Part shown: one piece after another, positions 1-11,399 of the stretch
Numbering within the stretch: the stretch's first letter is position 1
Layout of the letters: the number at the start of each line of letters is the position of its first letter
Assembly: GCA_963576475.1 (NCBI GenBank)
Contig: OY754972.1
Span: forward strand, 31,047,107 to 31,111,106
Length of the DNA stretch: 64,000 bases
Source of the DNA: Molanna angustata
Lineage: Eukaryota; Arthropoda; Insecta; Trichoptera; Molannidae
Direction: 5' to 3'
Made by a program: the position numbers and the translations under genes
Notes under the pieces: generated by a model
What the model saw: the letters and a program-made list of their open reading frames with translations, nothing else
What the model was told of the DNA's origin: nothing
Database searches by the model: none

Positions 1-1686
1 GAATTTCTCAGTTCCTCTTTTGAAGAAGTATAATCAGCAAGACTATGGAACACTTTAAGTAATGATATTACGACGTCTCAATCGATTCAATTTTTTAAAA
101 AGAAACCAAAGCTGTTTTACCTGTCTAATAATTATTTACTGACACCCCATATCTATCTTACCTCCTATCCCTCTACCTCTATTTCCTTCCTTCCTTTGTT
201 GCTGTGAATTTACTCTAAAGATTCTTTTCATTTGTTATAAATTTAATGTACATACCAATTTACTATTTATGACCTCACGTTGCTTTGGTTGGTTGGAAGA
301 AATTGCCTTGTGGCAATAAACCCGTCATTGTACACATTATAATGTACATGAAGTTGAATAAATAAATAAATAAAATAAAGATTTTCTAAATTATTTTTTC
401 TATTTATGATTGCTATTATGTTGCCACGCAGTTTATAAATAGGTATGTTTATATCATGTAGGGCGAGAACATTGAATACAAACAGAAATTATGAATGTAT
501 AGCGACTATAGCGAGCGAGCAGCCATTACAATAGGCATGATGACTAATTTTGAAAAACTATCTCACGATGTTTTTACGCATTCACTGTTTTCAAATATAT
601 ATACATTTCTACATAAAATAAAGGTTTAGTAGCAAAAATCGCCATTTTAAAATCAAATTTGACATTTACGCCAAAAAAAGCTTGTAGTATCATGGCGGCT
701 GCCGACCCTGACGGTGACGTCATGGTATCGTAAACTGCATATCACTACTATATGTAATATATGTGTTCTAAGACGATTTGTGTATTTATAATCAATTCAA
801 AAGTGCATAAGTGTTGTGCGGTCCCTAAATGTACAAACACGACGAAAATAACACCTACTGAGGTATTTGTTTTCGTCCCACGCGAAAAAAAAGAGAAATA
901 AGTGATTAAATTTCGCACGGCGAGACACAAGTGAATTTTATTAAGTACGCGTTTACAATGAAGTACAGTATTTGTTCCCCCACTTTTAGCTCTCAATAAT
1001 ATAATATTTACCATTATTTAGGCAATAAGCATATAAAGAACTTCATTAATGTCCAAACGTCAAAATAGGCCATCATAAGTTTCCCGCGTATGTTTTTAGC
1101 TTATGAACACATAATGTAGAGAGAAGAAGGAGCATATTTTATCGATTTTCGAGATGTAAGTTGTATTTAAATTACAGATAAATAAAGTACTTATATGTAC
1201 TTATTATTAAGTTTTTACGTTTCGAAATTCTGATGAACAAAAGTCTTTGTTCGACGCAAAGAAATATCCGACCATCAAAAGTTCCATTCTAGTTAAGAGT
1301 AGTTAAGACAGGCAGAAAAATAACTACTATGGCTGCTATTGCTAAAAATAACGATAGCAGATAAATATAGCTTGTTATGAACACAATACAAATAACGAGC
1401 GCTATGTAATAATTCGTATGCTGCTAAAATTGTAACGATGTTTTAAAACGCATGCTTCGCGTAATCGCCGTCGTTTCGCAAATCGCTTCATTGCATGAAA
1501 AAAATATAGCTTGCTAGTTTAGTTTGGCAGTGACCAGCATCATAACATGTCGAACGTTCGTCAGCTCACCATCGCGTGACAAAATTGTAGAATACTAAAA
1601 CTAAATTAGTTTACCATACGTTGCGAGCGTTCATTATTTATTTATTTATTCAATAAAAACTAAGTTACATACAAAATACAATTAAC
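1..1686. other. AT-rich intergenic DNA with one retroelement tail
   Basis: I see no coding exon here. Bases 283-378 hold the 3' end of a retroelement: a conserved 'GGAAGAAATTGCC...GGCAATAAACCCG' block followed by an (AAAT)n tail. The same block is found in reverse near 42425-42475 and, more diverged, near 40355-40400, so it is a dispersed family. The rest is unassigned AT-rich sequence. Confidence 0.5.
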
Positions 1687-1689
1687 ATA

Positions 1690-2275
1690 GGCCCGATATT
1701 ACAGTCGGCCCTCAACTCATTGAGTTTGCCAAACTCAAGATTAATGTTGAGGGGAGATTGAATCCATTTCCGTATTACAGTGCAATATGACATGTCAGTT
1801 ACTAAATCTTCAATTATAGACATATTTCACTTTTTCTGTGGTTATTATCTGTCAAATTTAAATAACCTCAAATAATACGAAATACAAAACGGGACGCTAC
1901 GACTTTAAATACCATTGTTTTATTATCCAACATGGTAAATTTAATTTTTTTCACCAAAATAATGCTTTTAAATGCCCGTGTTCGTTTCAATACGGCTGTC
2001 AGTTTGTTTTGTTGTGTGGCGCCACCTTCGATACAACACTGAAACTACACACGTTGCCTAACGCCTCTAGTGATAGAAACTGAAACTACACGAGTTGCCT
2101 AGCAAATGACAGTTGACTCACAGTTAAGTACTTAATCTGCCAGAAACGTTGAGTTAAATATTTGTCGTTTTAGTGACGTATTTGAGGGAAGATTAGGTCT
2201 AAACGGACACTGTAATACGCTATATTTTTGTAAAACTTGAGTTTAGCTCTTAAACTGACACTGTAATACCGGCCC
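1690..2275. mobile_element. TIR transposon/MITE, 586 bp
   Basis: The ends are imperfect inverted repeats. The left end starts GGCCCGATATTACAGT and the right end, read in reverse, starts GGGCCGGTATTACAGT, a match of 14 of 16 bases. The element is flanked on both sides by ATA (1687-1689 and 2276-2278), which fits a 3-base target duplication. There is no transposase ORF, so it is non-autonomous. The superfamily is uncertain; a 3-base duplication is compatible with PIF/Harbinger. Confidence 0.65.
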
Positions 2276-2474
2276 ATAGTGTCCCCCGATAGGTAGGCGA
2301 GTATCTAGGTAAATTGAAACTATTTGCTTTGATGAATACTTGTTCCATTTATATTTAATTTGTTTTAGTTTTAAGTATCTAATTAAAATATTAATATATC
2401 GATAACACCAAAATAAACATAGTCCAGACCGACAATTAATGCGTATATTGTATTGAAGACTATCAGAAGAATTG

Positions 2475-3330
2475 ACGCGACCATACTATGACGTCGTGCG
2501 CTCTGATTGTTTTTTCTCATAAAATGGCGGACTAACACATTTTGTATTTTTATATTTATAATATTATTATTATTCACTCCTATAAATTAAAAAAAAAACA
2601 TTTTTTAAATCTTTATAACCTATTTTATTTTTTAAAATCATAATTTCAATGATTTTTTTCTTACAGTCATCACACCTATTGCATATTTTAATATATTAAT
2701 CATAATATGTATATGAATCATAACAGTTATCCCATATGTATGTATATTAGATTCATCATAATACATTGTGTATTTCCATTTCAACCTCATGTAACACTGT
2801 ACAACTCCCACAAACAATATAATTACATCATTTTATTTTATAATCAAGCAATGAAAGCCACCAAGTTATTTATTTCTGAAACGTTAAATATTCTCCACCA
2901 CGTTACAATACTCGGTGCGTGTTATAACAGATGCGTCAACGATTCAATAGAGCGGTTAGCGATATTATTTGGTTTATTGTCCCAAATAAACCAAATAAAT
3001 CAATAAATAAAAATAGCATGTTAAAAATAAGCAGCATATTCCATATAGCTTGTTATGAAAAAAATAGCCATTTCGAACAACACAACAGTTGACAGTAACA
3101 AACACAATTGACAGTGACAATATGGTGACGTCATGCGCTCTGATTGGTGTTTCACATAAAATGGCGGACAAACATATTTTGTATTTTTATTTTAATAATA
3201 TTAATATTATTCGCTCTTTTAAAATGAAAATAAATATATTTTTTCAAATCTTTATAACATATTTTATCTAATAAAATCATAATTTCAATGATTTTTTCTT
3301 ACTGTCATCACGCCTATTCAGCTGGTACAT
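2475..3330. repeat. Direct duplication of a ~220 bp block
   Basis: Bases 2475-2700 and 3110-3330 are diverged direct copies. Both contain 'TGCGCTCTGATTG', 'ATAAAATGGCGGAC', a TATTTT-rich stretch and 'AAATCATAATTTCAATGATT', followed by 'TCTTAC.GTCATCAC'. The intervening 400 bases share nothing obvious. This is most likely two insertions of one non-coding repeat. I see no gene in either copy. Confidence 0.6.
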
Positions 3331-3967
3331 ATTTATTAGAATTACCTTCAAGTACACAGAAGATATTTTATAAATTTACATACGTTTAATTCTAATATCC
3401 AAACTTATTTTCTGTGCATTCGAAACTTAAAAACATGTTTTAAAACTCAAAGATTATTCAAATTGGAAACAGCCTGTTATCTTCTATGCACTCTGTAAAA
3501 ATATTATTGTTGAGTCTGAAATATCCGGTTGTCTATGATTATATTATAAAAACAAAACATCATAATACCGTTTAGTATCTTTGTTAAGATTAGATATGCA
3601 TGTCTGTGTGCCCTCACGCATATAAAATGGAAGATCTTTATCGGGCCGGGCGTCCTGTCAATTTAAAACCCATGATTTATTAAACACAAAAAGTTCCAAC
3701 ATGCGTGCATCTGACGTTTAATCATAACAATGCAATGGTGGGTAGGTTTGTATCGCTGCCCCGAGTCATTGAAATATACATACATGATTCGACATTCTTT
3801 CTGGATCATTCCCATCACAATACATACCATAGATAATGAATTCAATTTGAATATTTCGATCTCATTCGAAATTTAAATACTTTTTTTCTTAATTTGACAG
3901 TAGATTGTAGGTACATAGTGCGCCATTAGAATAATAATTTATTTCAATTATATTAATTTAAAAAATT
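3331..3967. other. AT-rich stretch, nothing recognised
   Basis: No exon, repeat structure or RNA gene could be supported here. Confidence 0.4.
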
Positions 3968-4320
3968 AATTGCATGTAGGTAACACATGAGATCCAACTG
4001 TAGATAGCGATAGTATGTATGTATATTTAAAGAATACCTACGTACCAAACTATAAACCCATAAATCCAAATTATTGAATATTTTAAGATATTTTGTTTTC
4101 TATACAAAACATGTCGGTAGGTAGGTATAATATAGTATGTCAAGATAATATAGTATGGAGGTAAATACGTTTTTCCTACCCAGAATATGAAAACAGCACG
4201 ATAATATGTACGATGTAGCTACATATGTAGTACGATTGGAGATTAAGTATCAAACAATTGAGGAATTTGAGGATCCCCGTAGATTTTGTGTAGTGTATAC
4301 TGTCATACAAATTGCGCACG
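3968..4320 (-). mobile_element. Helitron fragment (3' part)
   Basis: This is the 3' portion of the non-autonomous Helitron family described at 37125-38142, in reverse. It begins with the terminal hairpin region (TTGCATGTAGGTAACACATGAG) and the subterminal box ATCCAACTGTAGAT. It continues through the family's shared body, including 'CCAAACTATAAACCCATAAA' and 'AAGATATTTTGTTTTC'. The terminal CTAG is mutated, and the 5' half is missing. Confidence 0.65.
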
Positions 4321-4984
4321 CACTTTCATTAAAGCAAAATAAATGGAATATAATAATTTCCCACTATTTCATATAAGTTCAGCGTACTAAATACATTGCC
4401 ATTGACACAAATCGACCGTTAAGGCACATTCATTGCCGGCGTCCTGGTTCAATTTCCAGTAGGGATTTTTTCTAACTTATTTCTTACGCAAAGATAGTTT
4501 TTCTGGACTGAAAACACAGCTTAATCGGAAGTAATAGTCATTAATTTGGTAATAAAAAGAATACGTATATAGTGTGCTAATTGCTAATATTAGATGTCTA
4601 ACTGCATTATGAACATGAACAAACATCCACACCTATTAATAATAAAATAAAACAATAATATTGATTTGTCTGACACACCTATATAGGTATCTATCTATTG
4701 ACATTATTTATCAAGAGGGCAATTACTTTGATAAGAAAATATGTGATAATAATATGTACCTACCTACCTACAATAAATATATAATAGGTTATTTATTATG
4801 TGCATATGAGGTATTTACATTTACATATGTATATAGCTATTTGACAGTTTATAACAATATTGTCAACTAAACGTCGAAAGTAATATAAAATAATATACTG
4901 TTTTTTTTTTAAATAAAAATTGCGTAAAAAGAGTGGTGGCGTACATTTTCGTATAATACGAAAAATACACAATTTCAAAAATCT
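4321..4984. other. AT-rich stretch with a possible SINE remnant
   Basis: Around 4438-4470 the sequence GGTTCAATTTCCAGTAGGG resembles a decayed tRNA B box, which may mark an old SINE. The remainder is AT-rich, with TACCTACCTAC words near 4757, and no gene is visible. Confidence 0.3.
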
Positions 4985-5400
4985 TTATGAATTACACTTC
5001 AAATGACGTAGATGATTATTAAACATTATCTTTATATTAATCAGATAGTTAACACATTAAAATAATCAGATTAATATCAAATATGATTTAAAAATTATAA
5101 TAATCAGCTTACACATAATGATCTGATGATTATTAAAAATGATCTATGTATTAATCAGATAGTTAACACATCAAAATAATCAGATTAATATAAAATTATA
5201 ATTTACAAATTATAATAATCAGCTTACACATAATAATCAGTTGATTATTAAAAAATATCTATGTATTAATCAGATAGTTAACACACTAAAATAATCAGAT
5301 TAATTGTGATTTACAAATTATCTATAATAATCAGATTGCACATAATAATCAGATGATTAAGACATAATAATAATCAGAAAGATGATTAACACTTTATACA
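4985..5400. repeat. Tandem repeat, ~115 bp unit, rich in TAATCAGAT
   Basis: About three imperfect units are anchored by 'TAATCAGATAGTTAACACA' near 5039, 5155 and 5269. Inside each unit a shorter word, TAATCAG(A/C), recurs several times on one strand, giving well over a dozen copies in 400 bases. TAATC is a known core for K50 homeodomain proteins, but here the density follows simply from the tandem structure. No coding potential is seen. Confidence 0.75.
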
Positions 5401-5879
5401 ACTTTACTAAAAACTATTATAATGGTGTCATTATTATACCTTTATGTTATAGGTACTTATTATCCAGTGAAAATTAATTAAAAAATAAAATATGAATTCT
5501 TACCCCTAAGCTCAACTGTGATTTTTCTTTATTAATTGATTAGAAACTGAAAACAGTTTATTTACTTTCCACTTCTATGTTGTAGTGGAAAATAAATACT
5601 TTTAAGCATATTTTTACTTCCATTTCATAAAGGGTAGCTTTAGTAGGTTCACAGTGCACTGTGAGTTTGATGATATATTTGTTTGCATGGCGTACTGTGA
5701 ATTTGTCATTTATAGGTACAGCCCAAACTATAACTTCATATTGAATTTTCCATATAAAACGATTTAGTTCTTCTCCGTCAAAACTTTTAAAACGGTCTCA
5801 TGTTTGTCAAAATTTGAAAATTAAAACACTAATTATATGTAATGAAGAGTTAAGGAATGGCCATAATGCACTCGTTTAT
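5401..5879. other. AT-rich stretch, nothing recognised
   Basis: No gene, exon or repeat boundary could be supported. Confidence 0.4.
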
Positions 5880-7017
5880 TTTTTTAATTAATTTATTTAT
5901 TTATTTAAAAATTGAATTGGTATGAGTGTTGACATACATTTTGGTTTATATTGACATTTTGTTAGATTAATACATGTTATACAATGTGGTGAACAATAAC
6001 ATTACAATGAAGTTTACAAAAAAAAATTGAAAATTCAACCATAGTGGAGCCCAAAACAGTTAGCCGGGAGTACAGGAAAATCTATTTGAAAGCACTATCA
6101 TGCAGTATGTGTTGTTTTAACTTTTTTTTGAAAAAAATGGAGTTTTTGGCAGTGCTTAATGTCATCTGGTAGTTGATTGTACAAATTAATGCTGGTGGAT
6201 AATAGTCTGTCTGTTCTATTGCTAATGTTTCTTAGGTTGTTTCTTTGTCTAGTGTCGTAGTTATGTATGTCACTAACAGTTTCCAGGAGTGTGTTGTGTT
6301 TGTTTAAGTAAGTCATGTTTGATTTTATAAATGTACATTATTTTTTCATAGTTTATAATCTGTTGTATTGTGGGTTCTGATACTATTTCATATACAGTTT
6401 GTGTAGTTGTGTTCGCCAGTGTAGTCCGTATATAGTTTTAAATGCCTTGGTTAGCATCCTTCCTGTAGTCCCAATCAACTGCTTTGAGCAATGTGACCAA
6501 ACTACAATATTATATGTGGAATTATTTGCATTTTTTATATTTTTTTATATCAATAGGTAGATTGCTCCTTCTCAGTGCACCGATAACTCCTGATATTTTA
6601 TTATGCAAATTATTGACGTGTGGCATCCAAGACAGTTTTTCGTCTATAGTTAATCCTAGGTATTTTATGTTCTGTAGTCTCTCAATTTCAACATTTTCCA
6701 TATTTATTTTTATTGATATGTTTGGTTTATTTCTTTGTTTGTATACTAAATATTTACACTTTTCCTTGTTTATTGTTAATTTATTGTATTTAAGCCAGCC
6801 CATGATTTTTTTTAGATTATCATTTATGATTCTTTCGAGGTCAGTTTCACTTTTAGACTTATACAATATTGCTGTATCATCTGCAAAAACTATGTATACA
6901 CCTTTTAGACATATTTTGCTTATGTTATTTATGTAGAGCAGGTACAGCAACGGTCCTAGGATCGAGCCTTGGGGTACACCAGTTTTTCGAACTGATAACC
7001 CAGTATTTGCCATTTAT
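5880..7017 (-). pseudogene. 5'-truncated LINE, Jockey/CR1 group, frameshifted
   Basis: Read on the minus strand, 7013-6522 encodes part of a LINE reverse transcriptase. It contains GVPQGSILGPLLYLLYINN, the active-site box FADDTAILY and the downstream block NIKYLGLTIDEKLSW. After 'KKYKKCK' the reading frame shifts and passes a stop. The C-terminal part resumes at 6316-6098 with 'HNYDTRQRNNLR', a pattern typical of the end of these proteins. The 3' end near 5885 carries a short (AAAT)n tail. The endonuclease and the first half of the RT are missing, so this is a dead 5'-truncated copy. Confidence 0.85.
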
Positions 7018-7565
7018 TACGAACTTTACGTAACGTATGCTAAAATAATTAAAAAAGTAGGTACTAAACACATAAAAATGTACTTTTGTTATCAAGGAAT
7101 GCGATAAAAATCGCACAACATAATATGCAATAATAGCTTAGTGATGTTTTATCTCAAATATAAAAATATGTTTAGAGGTCAATGTTAGATAAATTTAAAT
7201 ACCAACTTAAAAATAATTGTTTACATAATATTATGTAAATATAACTCGATATAGCCGAAAAACAATGCATTTTTCATAAGAGTAAACGATTATATACGTT
7301 AGGTACTATCATTTTTTAATTTACGTGCTTATAAATCAGCAATTGACAGGTCGTAAGCCGTGTAACTACTTACTTCTTATGTTGTTACTGAAATTTTCGG
7401 ACGTTAAAAGTGACTTTTAACCCTCTTGTGCCTAAAAAGAAAAAATGTACAAATCATAGTCTTGCCCGTAATGACAAATGGCCTGGAATCGACACAATAA
7501 ACAACTACCTACAATAAAAATAAAAATAAAACGATAGCAAAACACTTAAGATGAAGGATGGCAGA
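7018..7565. other. Intergenic, nothing recognised
   Basis: No exon or repeat was supported. Confidence 0.4.
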
Positions 7566-7961
7566 GCCTCTTTAATGAGATCCCTATCAATTCAATTTTT
7601 GAAAGTTCTATATATTGCAATACTGAAATTCTTTTCGCTTGAGGAAATAAGGATTTTTACTACAGCCATCTATGTGTGAAATTATGAACAAAATTCTTAT
7701 TATTTTTATTTATTTTTGTTGTAACGCCATCTATTGAGAGAATTGGTTTTTTTGTAAATAATGAAGCAACAATTCTTATACCTGAGGTGACAATGAATTT
7801 TTCGCATAGAAGTCACCCCTGAATTGCGCCAGACTTATAAGGTCATTTTTGTCTTATTTACCAACTTTTACCAATGTGTAAGTAATCTAATATTTTTATT
7901 ATTGCATATGCGCAAACATTGGATTTTTTTTTATTTTTTAATGAGATCTCATTAAAGAGGC
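7566..7961. mobile_element. TIR MITE, 396 bp
   Basis: The element is bounded by a perfect 17-base inverted repeat, GCCTCTTTAATGAGATC at the left and its complement at 7945-7961. Its interior (about 7800-7880) contains 'CACCCCTGAATTGCGCCAGA' and 'TACCAATGTG', which are also in the hairpin element at 8719-8937. The two families are therefore related or share captured sequence. There is no transposase. Confidence 0.65.
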
Positions 7962-8070
7962 ATAATCCAGTGCTCGCGAGTTAAAATGCTGCCACAACCG
8001 ATTTGTTCACCTATGGCACAAGCATTTATGATTAATTCAGGGAACATATGAGGATGTATATGTACTTGTT

Positions 8071-8342
8071 CGTGACAGAGTAAGGAACTCGGAAATAAGG
8101 AGAATCTGTGATGTCGCAGATGTTGAGCGATTGGGAAGAGCACGAAGACGATTTTGGAGAGAACATGTGGGGAGAGCAGGTTCAGATCGAATGGTGAGGA
8201 TAGCAGCGGATGAAGAGATAGCAAATAGCAGACCCCCTGGAAGACCACCCAAGCGATGGAGGGATAGTTGGACATCCACCTCACAGGAGCAGACTCCGAA
8301 AATAAAAAGACACAGTCCTAACTAAAGCGGAAGAAGAAGAAG
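8071..8342 (+). pseudogene. RTE-type LINE, C-terminal remnant with (GAA)n tail
   Basis: The plus strand reads as the C-terminus of an RTE-like LINE reverse transcriptase: RDRVRNSEIRRICDV, then RRFWREHVGRAG, then GRPPKRWRDSW. It ends in a GAAGAAGAAGAAGG tail (8328-8342). Only the last ~85 residues are left. The same type of C-terminus with the same tail is present at 14190-14910. Confidence 0.75.
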
Positions 8343-8446
8343 GACAACGTGGTACATAAAAAAATCACGTCGAATTGATAATCTCCTCTGTATTTTTGAA
8401 AGTCGGTTAAAAAGTGTCTACAAGTTAAGTCACATATCAGCGACCC

Positions 8447-8640
8447 ATGGAAGGGCAAATGCATGACGCGAGTCTTGGCGACAAGACACGAAATGAAGAG
8501 ATTAGGCGCCGTACTAAATTTGCCGATATAATGGATTATGTTGCTGGATTAAATTGGCAATGGTCAGGACTTTTGGCCAAACAAGGAGATAAAAGATGGG
8601 CGCCTCTTAAAACGCCCCTAAATGCGAAGTGAACAACAGA
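8447..8640 (+). pseudogene. RTE-type LINE, short C-terminal remnant
   Basis: The reading frame holds RNEEIRRRTKFADI followed by GLNWQWSGLLAKQGDKRW. This matches the C-terminal 'R.K..DI...I..LKW.WAGH.AR..D.RW' region of RTE-like LINE proteins. It is a different subfamily from the neighbour at 8071-8342. The (GAA)n tail is not preserved. Confidence 0.65.
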
Positions 8641-8718
8641 GACGAGTAGTGTGTGGAAGAGGCCTATATATAGCAGTGGAGGGACGAAGGTTAGAGAAAA
8701 ACAAGACTATTTAGCAAC

Positions 8719-8937
8719 AATGGAAGCAACAGTCCTTATAAATGAGATGACGGTGTCTAGCACAGATGTCACCCCTGAACTGCGTCAGAAATATTATTTC
8801 ATTCTTGGCTTGTTTATCTACTTGTACCAATATGTATATAATGCAATTTGATGAAATGAAATAATATTTCTGGCGCAGTTCAGGAGTGACATCTGTGTGA
8901 GACACCGTCATCTCATTTATAAGGCCTGTTGCCTTCA
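8719..8937. mobile_element. Hairpin MITE, ~82 bp inverted arms
   Basis: Arms 8719-8801 and 8853-8937 are inverted copies over nearly their full length, with a spacer of about 50 bases. Both arms include 'AAATGAGATGACGGTGTC' and 'CAGATGTCAC(C/T)CCTGAACTGCG', so both strands show the same short open frame, which is an artefact. This is a classic foldback MITE and could form a long hairpin RNA if transcribed. Confidence 0.85.
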
Positions 8938-9416
8938 TTGTTTACAAATAAACTAATTTCTCAATAGATCGCGTTACAAAATAGGCTTTTCCCTTCATAC
9001 ACTATTTAGCACTTCATCACAACACGTTGGCTAATTGATACTTATTATGATTTTTTTTGTCTATAATATATTTATAAAAGAACCAGTTATTGTTTTGACG
9101 ACTCAAGTCCTAAAATAGACTTAACAAATAACAAAATTCAGAACGTGTTTTTCGTCGTTTCTATTTATGGAAAATGGCACGAGATGGTCTTGTGTCTTTT
9201 AAAATTAATTTCTTATCATATTATTATTTTTGTTAATAATATCCGAGTCTTAGAAAAATCAATATTTTTCTTTAAATGACAGGTATCTTAACACTGGTCC
9301 GATACGTTTTATCTCAATATTTTCACTTTTTTGTAAAATAAAAAAAAAACTATTATTTCACGTAACGCTTGATTAAATAATCTAACTCGCCTGCAGGACG
9401 TACCTACATTCTCATA
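8938..9416. other. AT-rich stretch, nothing recognised
   Basis: No exon, RNA gene or repeat could be supported. Confidence 0.4.
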
Positions 9417-9427
9417 CAATAGTTTAT

Positions 9428-9672
9428 CGTGTCCGGACAATTGGCCGTAGCCGATTGGCCGTGGACAATTGGCCGTACGCCCTTTTTACCGTATGGACAA
9501 TTTATTGTGAGGACAATTGGCCGTGAGGACAATTGGCCGTGGGGACAGTTGGCCGTGAGGACAGTTGGTCGTGAGGACAATTGGCCGTGGGGACAGTTGG
9601 CCGTGAGGACAATTGGCCGTGAGGACAATTTATCGTATGGACAATTGACCGTATGGACAATTCACCGTGCGG
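9428..9672 (+). repeat. ~16 bp minisatellite in left TIR
   Basis: About 15 units of GGACAATTGGCCGTGA and variants (GACAGTTGGCCGTGGG, GACAATTTATCGTATG) make up the outer part of the left arm. The period causes the open frames seen on both strands. The mirrored tract in the right arm (about 10835-10990) has fewer units, so the two arms have changed in copy number independently. Confidence 0.85.
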
Positions 9673-10276
9673 AAACTATTTTAAGCATCAGAAAATTTTT
9701 TCTTTCTTTTTTCGTTTGAGTTAAATAAATTGCGTGAATAAAAAAAATGTTCGTTTATGGCGACGAACCGATTGCCTTATTTTTTTATTTCAAGATACTA
9801 GGAGAAATCCAATATGTCGACAGTGATTAAAACCAAATTTTACAAAATAAGCGGTATTTATGTAGTTCTAATTTGCTATATTTTGAGATATAAGAAGACG
9901 TCTGTTTTTAGACTTCTTCTTGTTCTTTTTTTCATTTTTCGAGATGGATATCGATTTATACTAATAAGAAGGTGTAGATTTCGAAACAATTTAAACTTCT
10001 TTGTTTTCTTTTGAAATGATGAGAAACCAATATGGCGGCCGTTATTTAAGGATGAGTTTTCAAAGTGAATGATTATGTTGGGTTTCTCGAGTTTTAATTT
10101 GCTACATTTTGAGATTTAAGAAGACGTCTGTTCTTAAACTTCTTCTTGTTTTTTTTTTACTTTTCGATTTTCTCTTTTTAAAAAATGAATATGTCCTGGT
10201 TAAACAAGTACATATACATCTTCCTACGTTCCCTAAAATAAGCAAATAAATGCTTGTGCTATAGGCGAACGAAATC

Positions 10277-10347
10277 GGTCGAGGCAGGATTCGAACTCGC
10301 GACCACTGGATTACTAGCCCAGCGCGCTAACCGTACTGCCATCGACC
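10277..10347 (-). repeat. tRNA-Thr(AGU)-like sequence, pseudogene or SINE head
   Basis: On the minus strand 71 bases fold roughly as a tRNA. The acceptor stem GGTCGAT/CTCGACC has its last pair mismatched. The anticodon arm is CTGGG-CTAGTAA-TCCAG, with AGU in the anticodon position. The T arm contains AGTTCGAATCC, a good B box. The D arm pairs poorly although TGGCAGTACGGTTAG resembles an A box. It lies in the loop of the foldback element. With the weak D arm and mismatch I read it as tRNA-derived and probably not a working tRNA. Confidence 0.5.
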
Positions 10348-11165
10348 CATCTAAATATTCATTATATTCGAACGCACTTAAGGTATTTAAAATTATTTTA
10401 AAAACGTCAAATTAAATCTGAAAATGAAGCAATTCATTTTGAAAAACTACCTTTAAATCGTGGTCGCCATATTGTTTTCTCATAATTTCAAAAGAAAACA
10501 AAGAAGTTTAAACTATTTCGAAATCTCCACCTTTTAATTAGTATGAATCGATATCCATCTTGAAAAATCAAAAAAAGAACAAGAAGAAGTTTAAGAACAG
10601 ACGTCTTCTTATTTCTCAAAATATAGCAAATTAGAACTACATAATTACCGCTTATTTTGTAAAATTTGGTTTTAATCACTGTCGACATATTGGATTTCTC
10701 CTAGTATCTTGAAATAAAAAAATAAGGCAATCGGTTTGTCGCCATAAACGAACATTTTTTTTATTCACGCAATTTATTTAACTCAAACGAAAAAAGAAAG
10801 AAAAAATTTTCTGATGCTAAAAATAGTTTCCGCACGGTGAATTGTCCATACGGTCAATTGTCCATACGATAAATTGTCTTCACGGCCAACTGTCCTCACG
10901 GCCAATTGTCCTCACGATAAATTGTCCATACGGTAAAAAGGGCGTACGGCCAATTGTCCACGGCCAATCGGCTACGGCCAATTGTCCGGGAATCAATAGT
11001 TTATATTTCATCCGCCTACATTGCGTTACCCTGCGCTTTAATTATGACAAGGAATGATTGACATTTACCTACAGATTTTTTTAAGACATCAATTTATTTC
11101 ATAATTGGATCATTACTAAAAATATTAAAATAATAATATAACTTTGTTTATTTCCACTCATTTAC

Positions 11166-11282
11166 TTTCATTCCACAATTAGTTTCAAGAATTACCGTCC
11201 ACTTCTTCAGGTGGGTTTAAACTCACCAGTTCAAACACAGATGAAGAAGAGAAAAAAACTCAAAACTAGTTGTGGAATGAAA
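11166..11282. repeat. Small inverted repeat, 117 bp
   Basis: TTTCATTCCACAATTAGTTT at 11166 is repeated in reverse at 11263-11282 with one mismatch. The loop is about 77 bases. This may be a very short hairpin MITE. The neighbouring 11005-11165 and 11283-11399 show nothing else. Confidence 0.55.
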
Positions 11283-11399
11283 ATAAATAAGCGTAAGATA
11301 CATTGTTAATTTAATTTTAATATTATTAAAATGAATTTCCACAATGTTAACGCCTCTACTTTAGAATATTTGGATAATTATTATTTATTCCAATCTAAC

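Larger units (their letters stand above)
9428..10993. mobile_element. Mutator-like foldback element, 1.57 kb
   Basis: Long inverted arms (about 9428-10050 and 10445-10993) flank a ~400 base centre. Each arm begins with tandem ~16-base units of the type GGACAATTGGCCGTGA, then a unique part reading '...AAATAAATTGCGTGAATAAA' and an 'AAGAAGACGTCTGTT' block. The element is flanked by identical CAATAGTTTAT at 9417-9427 and 10994-11004. A target duplication of 9-11 bases with long TIRs is the hallmark of Mutator-like elements; the superfamily call is inferred from that. There is no transposase. A third copy of one arm lies at 21836-22449. Confidence 0.8.

Noticed and set aside
8651..8938. Two similar small proteins on opposite strands
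   Set aside because: They are the two arms of a palindromic MITE translated in opposite directions.
9404..9719. Proline/threonine-like repeat frames in the foldback arm
   Set aside because: They come from the 16-base GGACAATTGGCCGT units and occur on both strands of a transposon TIR.
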